This document shows positions 1 through 8,631 of a DNA stretch of 64,000 nucleotides, in pieces; position 1 is the stretch's first letter; each line of letters starts with the position of its first letter. Both the position numbers and the translations under genes were made by a program. Below the pieces are notes generated by a model that had not been told where the DNA came from, did not search any database, and was given only the letters and a program-made list of their open reading frames with translations. Origin of the DNA: JASHPR01 sp963833885 (GTDB taxonomy: Bacteria > Actinomycetota > Actinomycetes > Streptosporangiales > Streptosporangiaceae); contig CAWHZU010000024.1 of the NCBI GenBank assembly GCA_963833885.1, positions 62,001 through 126,000 on the forward strand, in the 5' to 3' direction.

Positions 1-1
1 G

Positions 2-696
2 TTGCGGGCGGCCGGGTTCGACGTGCCGCGGACGCTCGCGGTGGCCGGCATCACCGATCTGCCTGCTGCGGCCAGGAAACTGCCGGTCCCGTTCATCAGC
101 AAGCACAACCAGGGTGGCAAGGGCCTGGGGGTGCGCCTGTTCGCCAGCCACGACGAGTTCAGCGCGTACACCGAATCGCCCGATTATCAGGCCCCGGTGG
201 ACGGCATTACCCTGCTGCAGGAGTACCTGCCGGCGGCGCAGCCGTTCATCACCAGGGTCGAGATCGTCGGCGGCGCCTACATCTACGCGATCACCGCGGA
301 CACCGCGCGCGGCGGTTTCGAGCTCTGCCCGGCGGACGCGTGCGCGGTAGACGTGCCAGGCCTGCCGGACACCGAACAGCTGGACACCGATCCGACGGGT
401 GCCAGCTCGCCTGCCTGCCGGACGCCGGCCCGCCCAGCCTGTTCGCGCTGCGCGAGGGGTTCGATCACCCGATCATCGACCGGTACCTGAGCTTCGCCCG
501 CCAGCATGGCATCGAGGTCGCCGGGTTCGAGTTCATCGAAACCGCGGACGGCCGTATGGTCACCTACGACGTGAACACCACCACCAACTACAACGCGGAC
601 ATCGAGGCCGCCGCGCCGAGACCCGCGCTGCCCGCGGTGGCGGCCTTCCTCGGGAGGCTGCTTACCGAGGAGTCCGCAGGAAGACGGCTGCGCTGA
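2..696 (+). pseudogene. RimK-like ATP-grasp ligase, 5'-truncated and frameshifted
   Basis: The reading frame enters from the left edge, so the N-terminal part of the protein lies outside the window. The first part carries an ATP-grasp nucleotide-binding motif (KHNQGGKGLGVRLF, about residues 35-48 of the visible part). The last part (about positions 400-696) is in another frame and carries the typical C-terminal metal/ATP-binding region, with ETADGR and a VNTTTNYN motif. The frame change falls between about 365 and 425 and no stop separates the two halves biologically, so this is either a one-base sequencing error or a recently broken gene. ATP-grasp ligases of this type join a carboxylate to an amine or thiol; the substrate cannot be read here. 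The stop codon overlaps the start of the next gene by one base (TGATG), which points to translational coupling with the flavin monooxygenase. Confidence 0.75.
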
Positions 697-1721
697 TGCG
701 GTTCGGATACTGGATGCCGATCTTCGGCGGCTGGCTGCGCAACGTCAATGACGAGGGCATGTCGATCGCGTGGCCCTACATCCGCGACCTTGCGGTCGCC
801 AGTGAGCAGCAGGGCTTCGAGCTATCCCTGATCGCCGAGCTGAACCTCAACGACATCAAGGGCCACCGCGCCCCGTCGCTTGACTGCTGGGCGCTCGCGC
901 CAGCCGTGGCCGCGGTCACCAGCAAGCTGGAGCTGATGCTCGCGGTCCGGCCCAACTACCATTCACCGTCGCTGACCGCCAAGGCGCTCTCCACTCTGGA
1001 CACGATCGCGCCGGGTCGGCTGTCGCTCAACGTGGTGTCGTCCTGGTGGAAGGACGAAGCGGCGCAGTACGGCGCGCCGTTCGACGTGCACGATGCCCGG
1101 TACGCGCGCACCGAGGAGTGGCTGGACGTCGTCTCACGGCTGCTGCGCGAACAGACCGTGACCCACCATGGGGCGCTGTACCAGCTCGAGAGCGCCGTGC
1201 TCGAGCCGAAGCCCAGCCGCCTCCCGCCGGTCTACATGGGCGGCGAATCGCCCAAGGCCAAGGAGGTCATCGCGAGCCAGGCGGACGCGTACGTGATGCA
1301 CGGAGACGCCCCCGGTGTCATCGCCGAAAAGGTCGCGGACATGAGCGCCAGGCGAGAACACGCGGGGCAGCCGCCGCTGTCGTTCGGCGTATCCGGCTAC
1401 GTGATCTGCCGCGACACCGAGGCAGAGGCCCAGGCCGAGCTCGACCGCATCCTCAACGTCCGGTCCTCGCCGCAAGGCTACGCGTCGTACCAGAACTTCG
1501 TGGAGGGCTCCCAGCTCGAGTCGCGGGTGTCCCTGGAGGAGTACAGCGTGTCCAACCGGGGCCTGCGCAGCGGCCTTATCGGCACCCCGGACCAGATCAT
1601 CGACCGCCTCCGCGCTTACCAGCGGGCCGGGGTCGGCCTCATGCTGCTGCAGTTCTCCCCGCAGCGTCAGGAAATGGCCCGCTTCGGCCGCGACGTCATC
1701 GCCCGCTACCCCGGCCGCTAG
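696..1721 (+). CDS. LLM-class flavin-dependent monooxygenase (alkanesulfonate monooxygenase-like)
   Basis: The 341-residue product has the luciferase-like/SsuD architecture. It begins MRFGYWMPIFGGW, has the internal RLSLNVVSSWW stretch typical of alkanesulfonate monooxygenases, and a late IGTPDQIIDRL motif that closes the TIM-barrel family signature. Such enzymes use reduced flavin from a partner reductase to oxygenate sulfonates, amines or related small molecules. The ATG start overlaps the stop of the ATP-grasp gene by one base, so the two probably act on the same substrate or pathway. No flavin reductase gene is visible nearby. The stop codon shares the four bases CTAG with the stop of the convergent gene. 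Substrate assignment is not possible from sequence alone. Confidence 0.88.
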   Translation: MRFGYWMPIFGGWLRNVNDEGMSIAWPYIRDLAVASEQQGFELSLIAELNLNDIKGHRAPSLDCWALAPAVAAVTSKLELMLAVRPNYHSPSLTAKALSTLDTIAPGRLSLNVVSSWWKDEAAQYGAPFDVHDARYARTEEWLDVVSRLLREQTVTHHGALYQLESAVLEPKPSRLPPVYMGGESPKAKEVIASQADAYVMHGDAPGVIAEKVADMSARREHAGQPPLSFGVSGYVICRDTEAEAQAELDRILNVRSSPQGYASYQNFVEGSQLESRVSLEEYSVSNRGLRSGLIGTPDQIIDRLRAYQRAGVGLMLLQFSPQRQEMARFGRDVIARYPGR

Positions 1722-3181
1722 CGGGTGGCGCGCTTGCCTGGCTCGTCGCGCCGGCGCTGCTCGAGCTGCTCGACCACCAGCCGGTAGAACTGGCGGGGCC
1801 GGCCGGGCTGTGGTGTCCGGTTCGGCGGCAGCGGCCAGGCAAGGCCCTCCTCGACCAGGATGTGCAGCAGCCGCCGCGCCGTTCGCGGGGTGACGGCGAG
1901 CAGCTGCCCGGCGGTTTCCGCGTCCACGACCAGGTTGGCGTCGTTCTCCGAGAGCTTCTCGGCAAGCCGGGCCAAGGTCTCCAGGCTCCGGGATCTGCGG
2001 GCTCCGGCCTCGGGCAGCCGCGGAGGCGGAACCGGCGCGTGCCCCTCCCGGCTCGAGGCGAACCCGCGCAGCGCGCTCCCAGCCTGGGCGCGGCCCAGCG
2101 AGGCGCGGGCGTGTGCCTCGGCCTCCACCGCGGTCCGGCCCGTGCCGATGCCCACCTCGATGACGACGCCCAGTTCGCTGCGCGCGCGGTCGGCGAACGG
2201 CGCGACCCGGAATCCGTCGGTGGCCCGGGCGAGGGAGCCGCGGGTGGCGACGATCAGGAAGCCGTGGTCGCCGGTCGGGCTGACCGCCGCGTGAATCCGC
2301 TGCGCCTCCTGGACCAGGAACCTGTGCACGGTCAGCCGCAGCTCATCCCGGGACTGCCGCGGTGAGGTGCGCCGCCCGCCGTCCCGCAGCGCAGGCACCT
2401 CCACCAGCGCGAGGGCGAGCTGCGCGTCCTCGAGCCTGCGGTACCCGCCGATCAGCGCGGCGGTGCGCAGCGCCACCCGGATGTCGCTGCCCGTCGGCCG
2501 CAGCGTGACCGCCGGAATCCCGGCGGCCGACAGCCGCGCCGCAACGGACTGCAGGCAGGTGAACGCGACGGACGTTTCGTTGCGGCGCCAGAGCCGCTCG
2601 TGGAACGAGGCAACAACGGCCGGGCTGCCGGAATCCTCGCGCACGTGCACGGCAGCCATGGGCAGGCCGAGCTCGGCAAAGGCCTCCTCGACGTCGGCAC
2701 GGCTCAGCACGTCGATGCTGGACCGGGCCGGATCAAGGCCGGTGCCCACGCTGTCGCCGCTGGCCTTTAGCAGCGCCGCATACAGCGCGCTGCCGCCGAG
2801 AGGCACGAACGTCGCGGGAACCGTAAGCACGCCAGCGGTACGCGCGTACTCATACGGGACCCGGCTAGCGAACAGGCAGACGTCGATCGCCGCGCCCAGC
2901 CGGACGACCTGATCGGCGGCCTCCTGCTCGTCTCGGTACGCGGCAGCGACCAGCCGCCTGGGCGGACCGGACTCTGGGCCGAGACCAGCGCTGCCCACAC
3001 CGGTACCGGCTTTCCCGGCCGCCGACGAGGGCGACAGCATGATCCGCTCGACCAGCTCGTGCGGCCCGACGATGCCGATCGTTAGCTCGCCCTGGACCCG
3101 GGCCGGCCGGTTCACGATGAGCCGAATCCGCTGCAGGAGCTGTACCCGCTGCATCCCGGGGATCCCCGGGATGCGCTGCAT
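1718..3181 (-). CDS. Putative regulatory protein with C-terminal winged-helix-like domain
   Basis: The product is about 487 residues if the first ATG is used. The N-terminal part contains TIGIVGPHELVERIM, and the middle has an HFxVQE-type helical section followed by GDHGFLIVATRG and IGTGRTAVEAEAHARASL, resembling degenerate GGDEF/GTP-cyclohydrolase-IIa-like folds. The C-terminus (about residues 400-480) looks like a DNA-binding winged helix: VTPRTARRLLHILVEEGL. I infer a small-molecule-responsive transcriptional regulator, not an enzyme. The true start is unclear. Residues 1-25 are a low-complexity MQRI/PGIPG repeat encoded across a perfect 24-bp palindrome, and a GTG start near 3113 (VNRPARVQGELT) is a good alternative. 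It ends convergently on the flavin monooxygenase with a 4-bp overlap. Confidence 0.6.
   Translation of the reverse strand: MQRIPGIPGMQRVQLLQRIRLIVNRPARVQGELTIGIVGPHELVERIMLSPSSAAGKAGTGVGSAGLGPESGPPRRLVAAAYRDEQEAADQVVRLGAAIDVCLFASRVPYEYARTAGVLTVPATFVPLGGSALYAALLKASGDSVGTGLDPARSSIDVLSRADVEEAFAELGLPMAAVHVREDSGSPAVVASFHERLWRRNETSVAFTCLQSVAARLSAAGIPAVTLRPTGSDIRVALRTAALIGGYRRLEDAQLALALVEVPALRDGGRRTSPRQSRDELRLTVHRFLVQEAQRIHAAVSPTGDHGFLIVATRGSLARATDGFRVAPFADRARSELGVVIEVGIGTGRTAVEAEAHARASLGRAQAGSALRGFASSREGHAPVPPPRLPEAGARRSRSLETLARLAEKLSENDANLVVDAETAGQLLAVTPRTARRLLHILVEEGLAWPLPPNRTPQPGRPRQFYRLVVEQLEQRRRDEPGKRATR
3151..3174. repeat. Perfect 24-bp palindrome
   Basis: A perfect inverted repeat centred between 3162 and 3163 (arm GCATCCCGGGGA). 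It overlaps the N-terminal coding part or the leader of the regulator gene, depending on which start is used. If the downstream GTG start is correct, the palindrome lies in the 5' leader and could be an autoregulatory operator. Confidence 0.7.
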
Positions 3182-3377
3182 GGCCTCGATGCGCTGGATG
3201 CGCGAGGTCCCCCGTTGTGCCTTCCTAAGGCCACGTCAGTTCCCATCTTCGGTCAGCCTTCCCGCGATGTGAGAATGCCTCCCCTATTTGTTAACTCAAG
3301 GAGAGGATCGCTGGAAAGGGCCAATTATGGGTGCCTTGACGGTGACGATACTGAACCCATGCCGAAAGTTACCCGAC

Positions 3378-3411
3378 AAAAACGTGCTGTCAGCTTGCTG
3401 ACCTGCAAGCT
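3378..3411 (-). terminator. Probable terminator of murA
   Basis: On the minus strand, immediately at the murA stop, a hairpin with a 7-bp stem (AGCTTGC/GCAAGCT, 6-nt loop, 3392-3411) is followed after about nine bases by a run of five T (A run at 3378-3382 on the plus strand). An overlapping GTCAGC-TT-GCTGAC hairpin is also possible. Confidence 0.45.
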
Positions 3412-4700
3412 CACGGAGCGTCGTCGGCCATCTCCACGTCGATATCCGCACCAAGCGTGGTCAGCCGCGCCGCCACAGAAGCGTGACCGCGGTCGATCAT
3501 GTAGCCAGGCGAGACCACGGTCTCCCCTTCGGCGGCGAGGCCGGCCAGGATCAGCGCGATTCCGGACCGCAGGTCATGCGCGGTGACCTCGGCGCCTTTC
3601 AGTGTGCTCGGCCCGTGAACAATGGCCGCGTTGTTGGCCACTTCTACCTTCGCGCCCAGCTTGTTGAGTTCGCCGGCCAGCGTGTAACGCCCGTCGAAGA
3701 TGGTTTCCCTGATGTAGCTGGTGCCGTCGGCTAGCGTGCTGAGCGCCATGATCGGCGACTGCAGATCGGTCGCGAACCCGGGGAACGGGCTGGTGATTAC
3801 GTTGATCGGGCGCATCTCCCGCTCCCTGCGGACCTGGAGGATGGCGCCGTGGGTGGAGAACTCCACACCCATCTGCTCCAGCTTCCAGCGCACCACGCCG
3901 AAGTGGTCAAGGGAGGCGCCGACCAGGCTCAGCTCACCGCCGGTGATGGCGGCCGCCATCGCGAACACCGCGGCGTCGATGCGGTCGGGCATGACGGTGT
4001 GCTCGACGGCCGTCAGCTTGTCCACGCCGTTGACCGTCACGAACCCGGTGCCGCCACCGCTGATGTCGGCGCCCATCTTGCTCAGGAACGAGATGACGTC
4101 GAGGACCTCGGGCTCCATCGCGGTGTTGTCGATCACCGTGGTGCCCGGGGCTAGCGCCGCCGCCATGATCAGGTTCTCGGTGCCGGTGTGCGACGGGGTG
4201 TCCAGGTAGAGGTGCGTCCCGCGGAGGTTGTCGGCCTTGATCCGGATCGTGGTTTCGCCCTCGTCCACCGTGGCCCCGAGACGGGCAAAGCCACGGTAAT
4301 GGAAGTCCAGGTTGCGGCTGCCGAGGTTGCACCCGCCGACGCCCTCGATCGTCGCCTCGCCGAGCCGGTGCAGCAGCGCGGGCACGAACAGCACCGAGGC
4401 GCGGAACCGCCGCGCGATCTCGGCCGGCAGCACCGGGCTGGTCAGCTCCGAAGCGTCGACCACCAGGGTCCGCTCCGCCTCGTGGAACCTGACCGTCGCA
4501 CCTATGGCCTGAGCCAGCTCCACCGCCCTGCGCACGTCCTCGATGACCGGGACGTTCCTGAGTACCGTGCGGCCCTTCTCGGCGAGCAGCGAGGCCGCGA
4601 TCATCTTCAGGGCCGCGTTCTTGGCACCCTGCACGAAGACCGTGCCCTGGAGAGGCTGGCCGCCGCGTACGCGATAGCGGGTCTCAGGGCGTGTGGTCAT
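3411..4700 (-). CDS. murA: UDP-N-acetylglucosamine 1-carboxyvinyltransferase
   Basis: The product is 429 residues from the ATG at 4700, which has a GGAG ten bases upstream; the longer upstream frame is Ser/Asp-rich and not family-like. It catalyses transfer of enolpyruvate from PEP to UDP-GlcNAc, the first committed step of peptidoglycan synthesis, in the cytoplasm. The GAKNAALK motif carries the conserved lysine (K27), and VGGCNLGSR places a cysteine at residue 124, the position of the catalytic/fosfomycin-reactive Cys115 of the E. coli enzyme. Mycobacterial MurA has Asp there, so this may be a second MurA-type paralogue of the organism. The gene stands alone between the regulator and purC, and its upstream region carries three unusual repeats. 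Confidence 0.92.
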   Translation of the reverse strand: MTTRPETRYRVRGGQPLQGTVFVQGAKNAALKMIAASLLAEKGRTVLRNVPVIEDVRRAVELAQAIGATVRFHEAERTLVVDASELTSPVLPAEIARRFRASVLFVPALLHRLGEATIEGVGGCNLGSRNLDFHYRGFARLGATVDEGETTIRIKADNLRGTHLYLDTPSHTGTENLIMAAALAPGTTVIDNTAMEPEVLDVISFLSKMGADISGGGTGFVTVNGVDKLTAVEHTVMPDRIDAAVFAMAAAITGGELSLVGASLDHFGVVRWKLEQMGVEFSTHGAILQVRREREMRPINVITSPFPGFATDLQSPIMALSTLADGTSYIRETIFDGRYTLAGELNKLGAKVEVANNAAIVHGPSTLKGAEVTAHDLRSGIALILAGLAAEGETVVSPGYMIDRGHASVAARLTTLGADIDVEMADDAP

Positions 4701-5012
4701 AGTGCTGGTGCTCCCGTCGGTCGACTGAGCGGCATCACTATCCGGGCCATCCCTGCCTGCCGACTGCGACTCCGTGACCTCTGGCCAACCAGACGGCAGG
4801 CCGCCCGATAGTAGGCAGCCTGATTCATGTGTCGTCCAGTATTCCACCGCTCTCGTGCCCCCCAGACCATGACGGCGATGATACGTAGCGTAGCCGATCA
4901 GCTACATCTAGTTATAAGCGGGGGGTTCCTGCGGGTTATAGGCGGGGGTTCCGTTCCGTTATGGGCGAAGTCCCGGCGCCACATCGGCGAGCATTTGCCC
5001 GCCGCGCCATTC
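4701..5012. other. murA upstream region without genes
   Basis: No coding sequence is evident. The stretch probably holds the murA promoter on the minus strand. It contains three spaced repeats (4911-4973) and a short dyad (TAGC-CGATCA-GCTA near 4891-4904). Confidence 0.5.
4911..4973. repeat. Three spaced repeats GTTATRRGCG upstream of murA
   Basis: Three copies begin at 4911, 4935 and 4958, at 24- and 23-bp intervals (about two helical turns). The first two read GTTATAAGCGG...TTCC and GTTATAGGCGG...TTCC; the third is GTTATGGGCG. Read on the minus strand the units give GGAACCCC...TATAAC, so they contain both GGAAC boxes and TATAAC, a -10-like hexamer. The spacing and location suggest a regulator-binding array or overlapping promoters for murA. 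Confidence 0.6.
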
Positions 5013-5858
5013 CTACCCCCAACGGCGTCCGGTAATGCTCTCGTATGCGCTCACATACCTGTCACGGGTGCGCTCGACGACCGGTTCGGGGAGCGGTGGC
5101 GGGTCTTCACCGCCGTGACGATCCCAGCCGGACTCCGGCGAGGCGAGCCAGTCCCGGACGTACTGCTTGTCGAGCGAAGGCTGGCTCCGTCCCGGCTGCC
5201 ACTGGCCCGCCGGCCAGAACCTCGACGAGTCCGGCGTGAGCACCTCGTCGGCCAGCAGCAGCGTGCCGTCGGCGTCGCAGCCGAGTTCGACCTTGGTATC
5301 GGCCACGATGATCCCGCGCCGGGCGGCGACATCCGCGCCCCTGGCGTACACCGCGAGCGTGATCCGCTCGATCTCGGCGGCCGCGTCGGCACCGACGATC
5401 TCAGCGACCGCGCTGGCCGGTATGTTCTCGTCGTGCTCACCGCGCGGCGCCTTGGTGGCCGGCGTGAAGATCGGCTCGGGAAGCCGCGAGCCATCGGCAA
5501 GCCCGGCGGGCAGCGGCACGCCGCACACCGCCCCGCTCTCCCGGTACTCCGCGAGTCCCGAGCCCGCCAGGTAGCCGCGCACCACGCACTCCACCGGGAT
5601 CATGTTCAGCCGTCTGCAGGCCGTGGCCCGGCCCGCGAACTCCGCCGGGATGGGCGCATCCACCAAATGGTTCGGGACGATGTCCGTGAGCTGCTCAAAC
5701 CACCACAACGATAGCTGGGTAAGGATCTTCCCCTTGTCCGGGATCTCGGTCTCCAGCACGTAGTCGAATGCCGAGATCCGGTCCGTGGCCACCAGCAGCA
5801 GCACGCCGTCGTCGGTTTCGTAGACCTCGCGCACTTTGCCCGAGTAGACGTGCCTCAT
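5013..5858 (-). CDS. purC: Phosphoribosylaminoimidazole-succinocarboxamide synthase
   Basis: The 281-residue product is SAICAR synthetase, which joins CAIR and aspartate with ATP in de novo purine synthesis. Visible family features are the N-terminal SGKVREVYETDDG loop, ATDRISAFDYVL, the ECVVRGYLAGSGLAEY motif that binds the substrate, and DTKVELG near the middle. The length fits the family. The ATG start overlaps the end of purB by four bases, so the two are co-transcribed and probably translationally coupled. Confidence 0.95.
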   Translation of the reverse strand: MRHVYSGKVREVYETDDGVLLLVATDRISAFDYVLETEIPDKGKILTQLSLWWFEQLTDIVPNHLVDAPIPAEFAGRATACRRLNMIPVECVVRGYLAGSGLAEYRESGAVCGVPLPAGLADGSRLPEPIFTPATKAPRGEHDENIPASAVAEIVGADAAAEIERITLAVYARGADVAARRGIIVADTKVELGCDADGTLLLADEVLTPDSSRFWPAGQWQPGRSQPSLDKQYVRDWLASPESGWDRHGGEDPPPLPEPVVERTRDRYVSAYESITGRRWG

Positions 5859-7162
5859 GCCAGCGACTCGAGCCGCTCGAACACGGCACCCAGCCGCTCG
5901 ACGTAACGTTCGGGCCGGAAAGCCTCGTCGAGTCGGGCCTCGTCCAGCGGCTGGCCGGCCGTGGCCGCGTGCTTGCGGAGCGTCTCACGGAATGGCGTTC
6001 CGGTTTGATACGTGTCCATGGCCGCGGCCTGGACCAACGTGTATGCGTCCTCGCGGGACATCCCGGCGGCGACGAGCTCGAGCAGCACCGCCGACGTGTA
6101 GATCAGGCCGCGCGTGGCGTTCAGGTTTTCCAGCATTCGCGTTTTGTCCACGACCAGCCCACGGATCAGCCTGGTGGTCTCCTCGAGGAGGTAATCCGTG
6201 GCGGCCGCGGAGTCGGGCAGCGCGACCCGCTCGGTTGAGGAGTGCGAGATGTCCCGCTCGTGCCATAGCGGGATGCCCTCCATCACGGGGACCACCTGGG
6301 CGCGGACGATCCGTGCCAGGCCGCTGATCCGCTCCGAGCGGACCGGGTTCTTCTTGTGCGGCATGGACGACGAGCCCTTCTGGCCCTGCCCGAAGGACTC
6401 GGCAAGCTCAGAGATCTCCGTCTGCTGCCCGAGCCTGATCTCTATGGCGACCGCCTCGCACACGCTAGCGACAAGGGCCAGAACGCTAGCCCACTCGCTG
6501 ATCCCGTCGCGGAACACGACTTGGGTGGCGACGGGAGCCGGGCGCAGGCCGAGCTCGGCCATGACCTGCGACTCGATCGCCGGGTCGATGTTGGAGTAGC
6601 TCCCCACCGGCCCGGAGAGCTTGCCGACCGCGACCGCCTCGCGGGCGTGCAGCAGCCGGTCCCGGCACCGGGCCATGGCGAAGGCGAAGTCGGCGACCCG
6701 GTGGCCCCAGAGATCGGGCTCGGCGTGAATGCCGTGGGTCCGGCCGACCCGGAGCGTGGCGCGGTGGGCCAGCGCGTGCTCGCGCAGCGCCGCGGTCAGC
6801 GAGGTGGCCTTGGCCAGCAACAGGTCCGTGGCCTCGGTGAGCTGCAGCGCCAGCCCGGTGTCCAGCAGGTCGGACGAGGTCATGCCGAAGTGGACGTAGG
6901 CGGCGGCTTCCCTAGGGACCGTGTTGTCCGCCCACGCGGACAGGAACGCGATCACGTCGTGGCCGGTCACCGCCTCGATCGCGGCCACGGCCTCGGGGGT
7001 GGGCGCCGCCGCCGCCCGCACCGGCGGCACGGAGTCGGCGGGCACGGTGCCCGCGCGGGCGTGCGCCTCGAGCACCAGGGTCTCGATCCTGCACCAGAGC
7101 TCGTACTTGTGTGCCTCGCTCCAGACACGTCCCATCTCGGGCAAGGTGTACCGCTCGATCAC
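5855..7162 (-). CDS. purB: Adenylosuccinate lyase
   Basis: The enzyme cleaves SAICAR and adenylosuccinate, releasing fumarate, at two steps of purine synthesis. The 435-residue product from the GTG at 7162 (IERYTLPEMGRVW) has the superfamily signature SSSMPHKKNP, the TSSDLLDTG motif, and GRTHGIHAEP holding a catalytic histidine. I chose the GTG at 7162 over an upstream ATG because conserved residues begin there and an AGGA lies nine bases before it. It precedes purC with a 4-bp overlap. Confidence 0.94.
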   Translation of the reverse strand: MIERYTLPEMGRVWSEAHKYELWCRIETLVLEAHARAGTVPADSVPPVRAAAAPTPEAVAAIEAVTGHDVIAFLSAWADNTVPREAAAYVHFGMTSSDLLDTGLALQLTEATDLLLAKATSLTAALREHALAHRATLRVGRTHGIHAEPDLWGHRVADFAFAMARCRDRLLHAREAVAVGKLSGPVGSYSNIDPAIESQVMAELGLRPAPVATQVVFRDGISEWASVLALVASVCEAVAIEIRLGQQTEISELAESFGQGQKGSSSMPHKKNPVRSERISGLARIVRAQVVPVMEGIPLWHERDISHSSTERVALPDSAAATDYLLEETTRLIRGLVVDKTRMLENLNATRGLIYTSAVLLELVAAGMSREDAYTLVQAAAMDTYQTGTPFRETLRKHAATAGQPLDEARLDEAFRPERYVERLGAVFERLESLA

Positions 7163-7320
7163 CCCTCTATCCTGCCGCAACCTGCGACCACACCCGCCAC
7201 CCGCGCCGCCGCTCCCCGCCCATGCCCCGCCCCGGTGGGGACGGCGAGGGGGCCGCGTCCCGGCCGTGCCCCCACCCTGCTGAGGTGATCATGAAGGTTA
7301 TGGATGAACCAAAAGACGGG

Positions 7321-8631
7321 TCAGGGGCCGTCGAACGGTACATTCACGGGCGGCGCTGCTGGAGCCGGGGACCTCTGGTTTCTCTCTAGTACCAGGGTTC
7401 CCGCCAGTAGCAGGGTGAGCACGGCGACCTGCACCTCGAGGGCCACAAAGGTGCCGATGAGCGCCGTGGCGAGGGCCAGCACCGCCGCGGCGGAGCGCAG
7501 CCGAACGGGCCCTATCCGCAGCAGCCGCCGGATGGCCGCCTCGCCGGCCAGGAACGCTGCCGCCCCAGCGGCGAGCGCGATGGCCGCCGCCGCCGGGCCC
7601 GCTGCGATTCTGCCGGAGCGCTCAATCGCCGCCTCCACCCCGGCGGCCATCGCGATAAGCCCGAGCAGCAGCGGGATGTTGCAGTAGAAGAACGCTCCCA
7701 GGGCCAGCGTGATCCGGCGCTCGCTCGAGGCCTCGGTGAGCACCCGTTCGGCTTCGTCCTCGTCACTGCTGCCGAACACGATCCACCACAGCGCGGCGGC
7801 CAGCGCGAGGCCGAGCACCGCGGCCACGATGATCCTGGCGTTGTCCGCCGCGGAGTGCCCCGCCAGCCGCCCGGCGCCGACACCGATCGCGGCGACCGAC
7901 TCGCCGAGCGCCACCAGGACCAGATCGCTATGCCGCTCAGCCATGTGCGCTGGCCGCAGGTCGAACAGGTTCTTCGGGTGCACGATCAGCGGCGAGCCAA
8001 GCTGCACGGCCAGCGCCACGACCCACAGCACATAGCCGGCCGGGCGCTCACCGCCGCCCGGCCCGTGCAGCTGGCTGGCGATGATCACCAACAGCGCCGA
8101 GGCCACGTTGAACGGCGCGACCCTGATGATGTTCCGGTTGACCCTGAAATACAGCCAGGCGTGAACGAGAACCACCGCGAGATAGCCGAGCCCGAGCGCG
8201 AGGCTGGCGCCGCCGAAGCCGTCCGGGATCGCCAGCCCGATGGTCAGGAACCCCGCCATCCCCACCAGGAGCAGCAACCGCTCGGCCGTGTGCACCGGCG
8301 GCCTGGCGTTGGTCAGCCACGCGTAGCCCTCGTACATCCACCACAGCAGCCCGAAGATCAGCAGCACCCGTGCCAGGGCGCCCGCGGTGAACCCGCTGGC
8401 CAGCAGCGAGGCGAGCTGGGTCAGGGTGAACGCGAAGACCAGGTCAAAGAAGAGCTCGAGCGTGGTCACCCGCAGCGGCAGCTGGTCCGGGTCCGCGCCT
8501 GGGCTGGCGGTGGGCGGCGGCGTTCCGGCGGCGCTGGGGTCGGCCGGGGGTGGGCTGTCCGCTGCAGGGTTGGCGGTGGGCGGGGTGCTGGTGGCGCCGG
8601 GGTTGGGGGGCTCGGGGTTCGGCCCGGTCAT
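7321..8631 (-). CDS. LtrA-family (low temperature requirement) membrane protein
   Basis: The 436-residue product starts with about 55 residues rich in Pro, Ala and Ser. It then has the hallmark TTLELFFDLVFAFTLTQL of the LtrA family and about ten hydrophobic segments. RHSDLVLVALGESV in the middle is the second conserved LtrA block. The family was named from Listeria growth at low temperature; its biochemical role is unknown. The ATG at 8631 overlaps the purD stop by four bases (ATGA), so it is probably the last gene of a purD operon. The link to purine synthesis may only be transcriptional. Confidence 0.85.
   Translation of the reverse strand: MTGPNPEPPNPGATSTPPTANPAADSPPPADPSAAGTPPPTASPGADPDQLPLRVTTLELFFDLVFAFTLTQLASLLASGFTAGALARVLLIFGLLWWMYEGYAWLTNARPPVHTAERLLLLVGMAGFLTIGLAIPDGFGGASLALGLGYLAVVLVHAWLYFRVNRNIIRVAPFNVASALLVIIASQLHGPGGGERPAGYVLWVVALAVQLGSPLIVHPKNLFDLRPAHMAERHSDLVLVALGESVAAIGVGAGRLAGHSAADNARIIVAAVLGLALAAALWWIVFGSSDEDEAERVLTEASSERRITLALGAFFYCNIPLLLGLIAMAAGVEAAIERSGRIAAGPAAAAIALAAGAAAFLAGEAAIRRLLRIGPVRLRSAAAVLALATALIGTFVALEVQVAVLTLLLAGTLVLERNQRSPAPAAPPVNVPFDGP

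Noticed and set aside
3215..3586. Small plus-strand frame overlapping the murA end
   Set aside because: It runs through the murA terminator hairpin and into antisense of murA and has no conserved feature.
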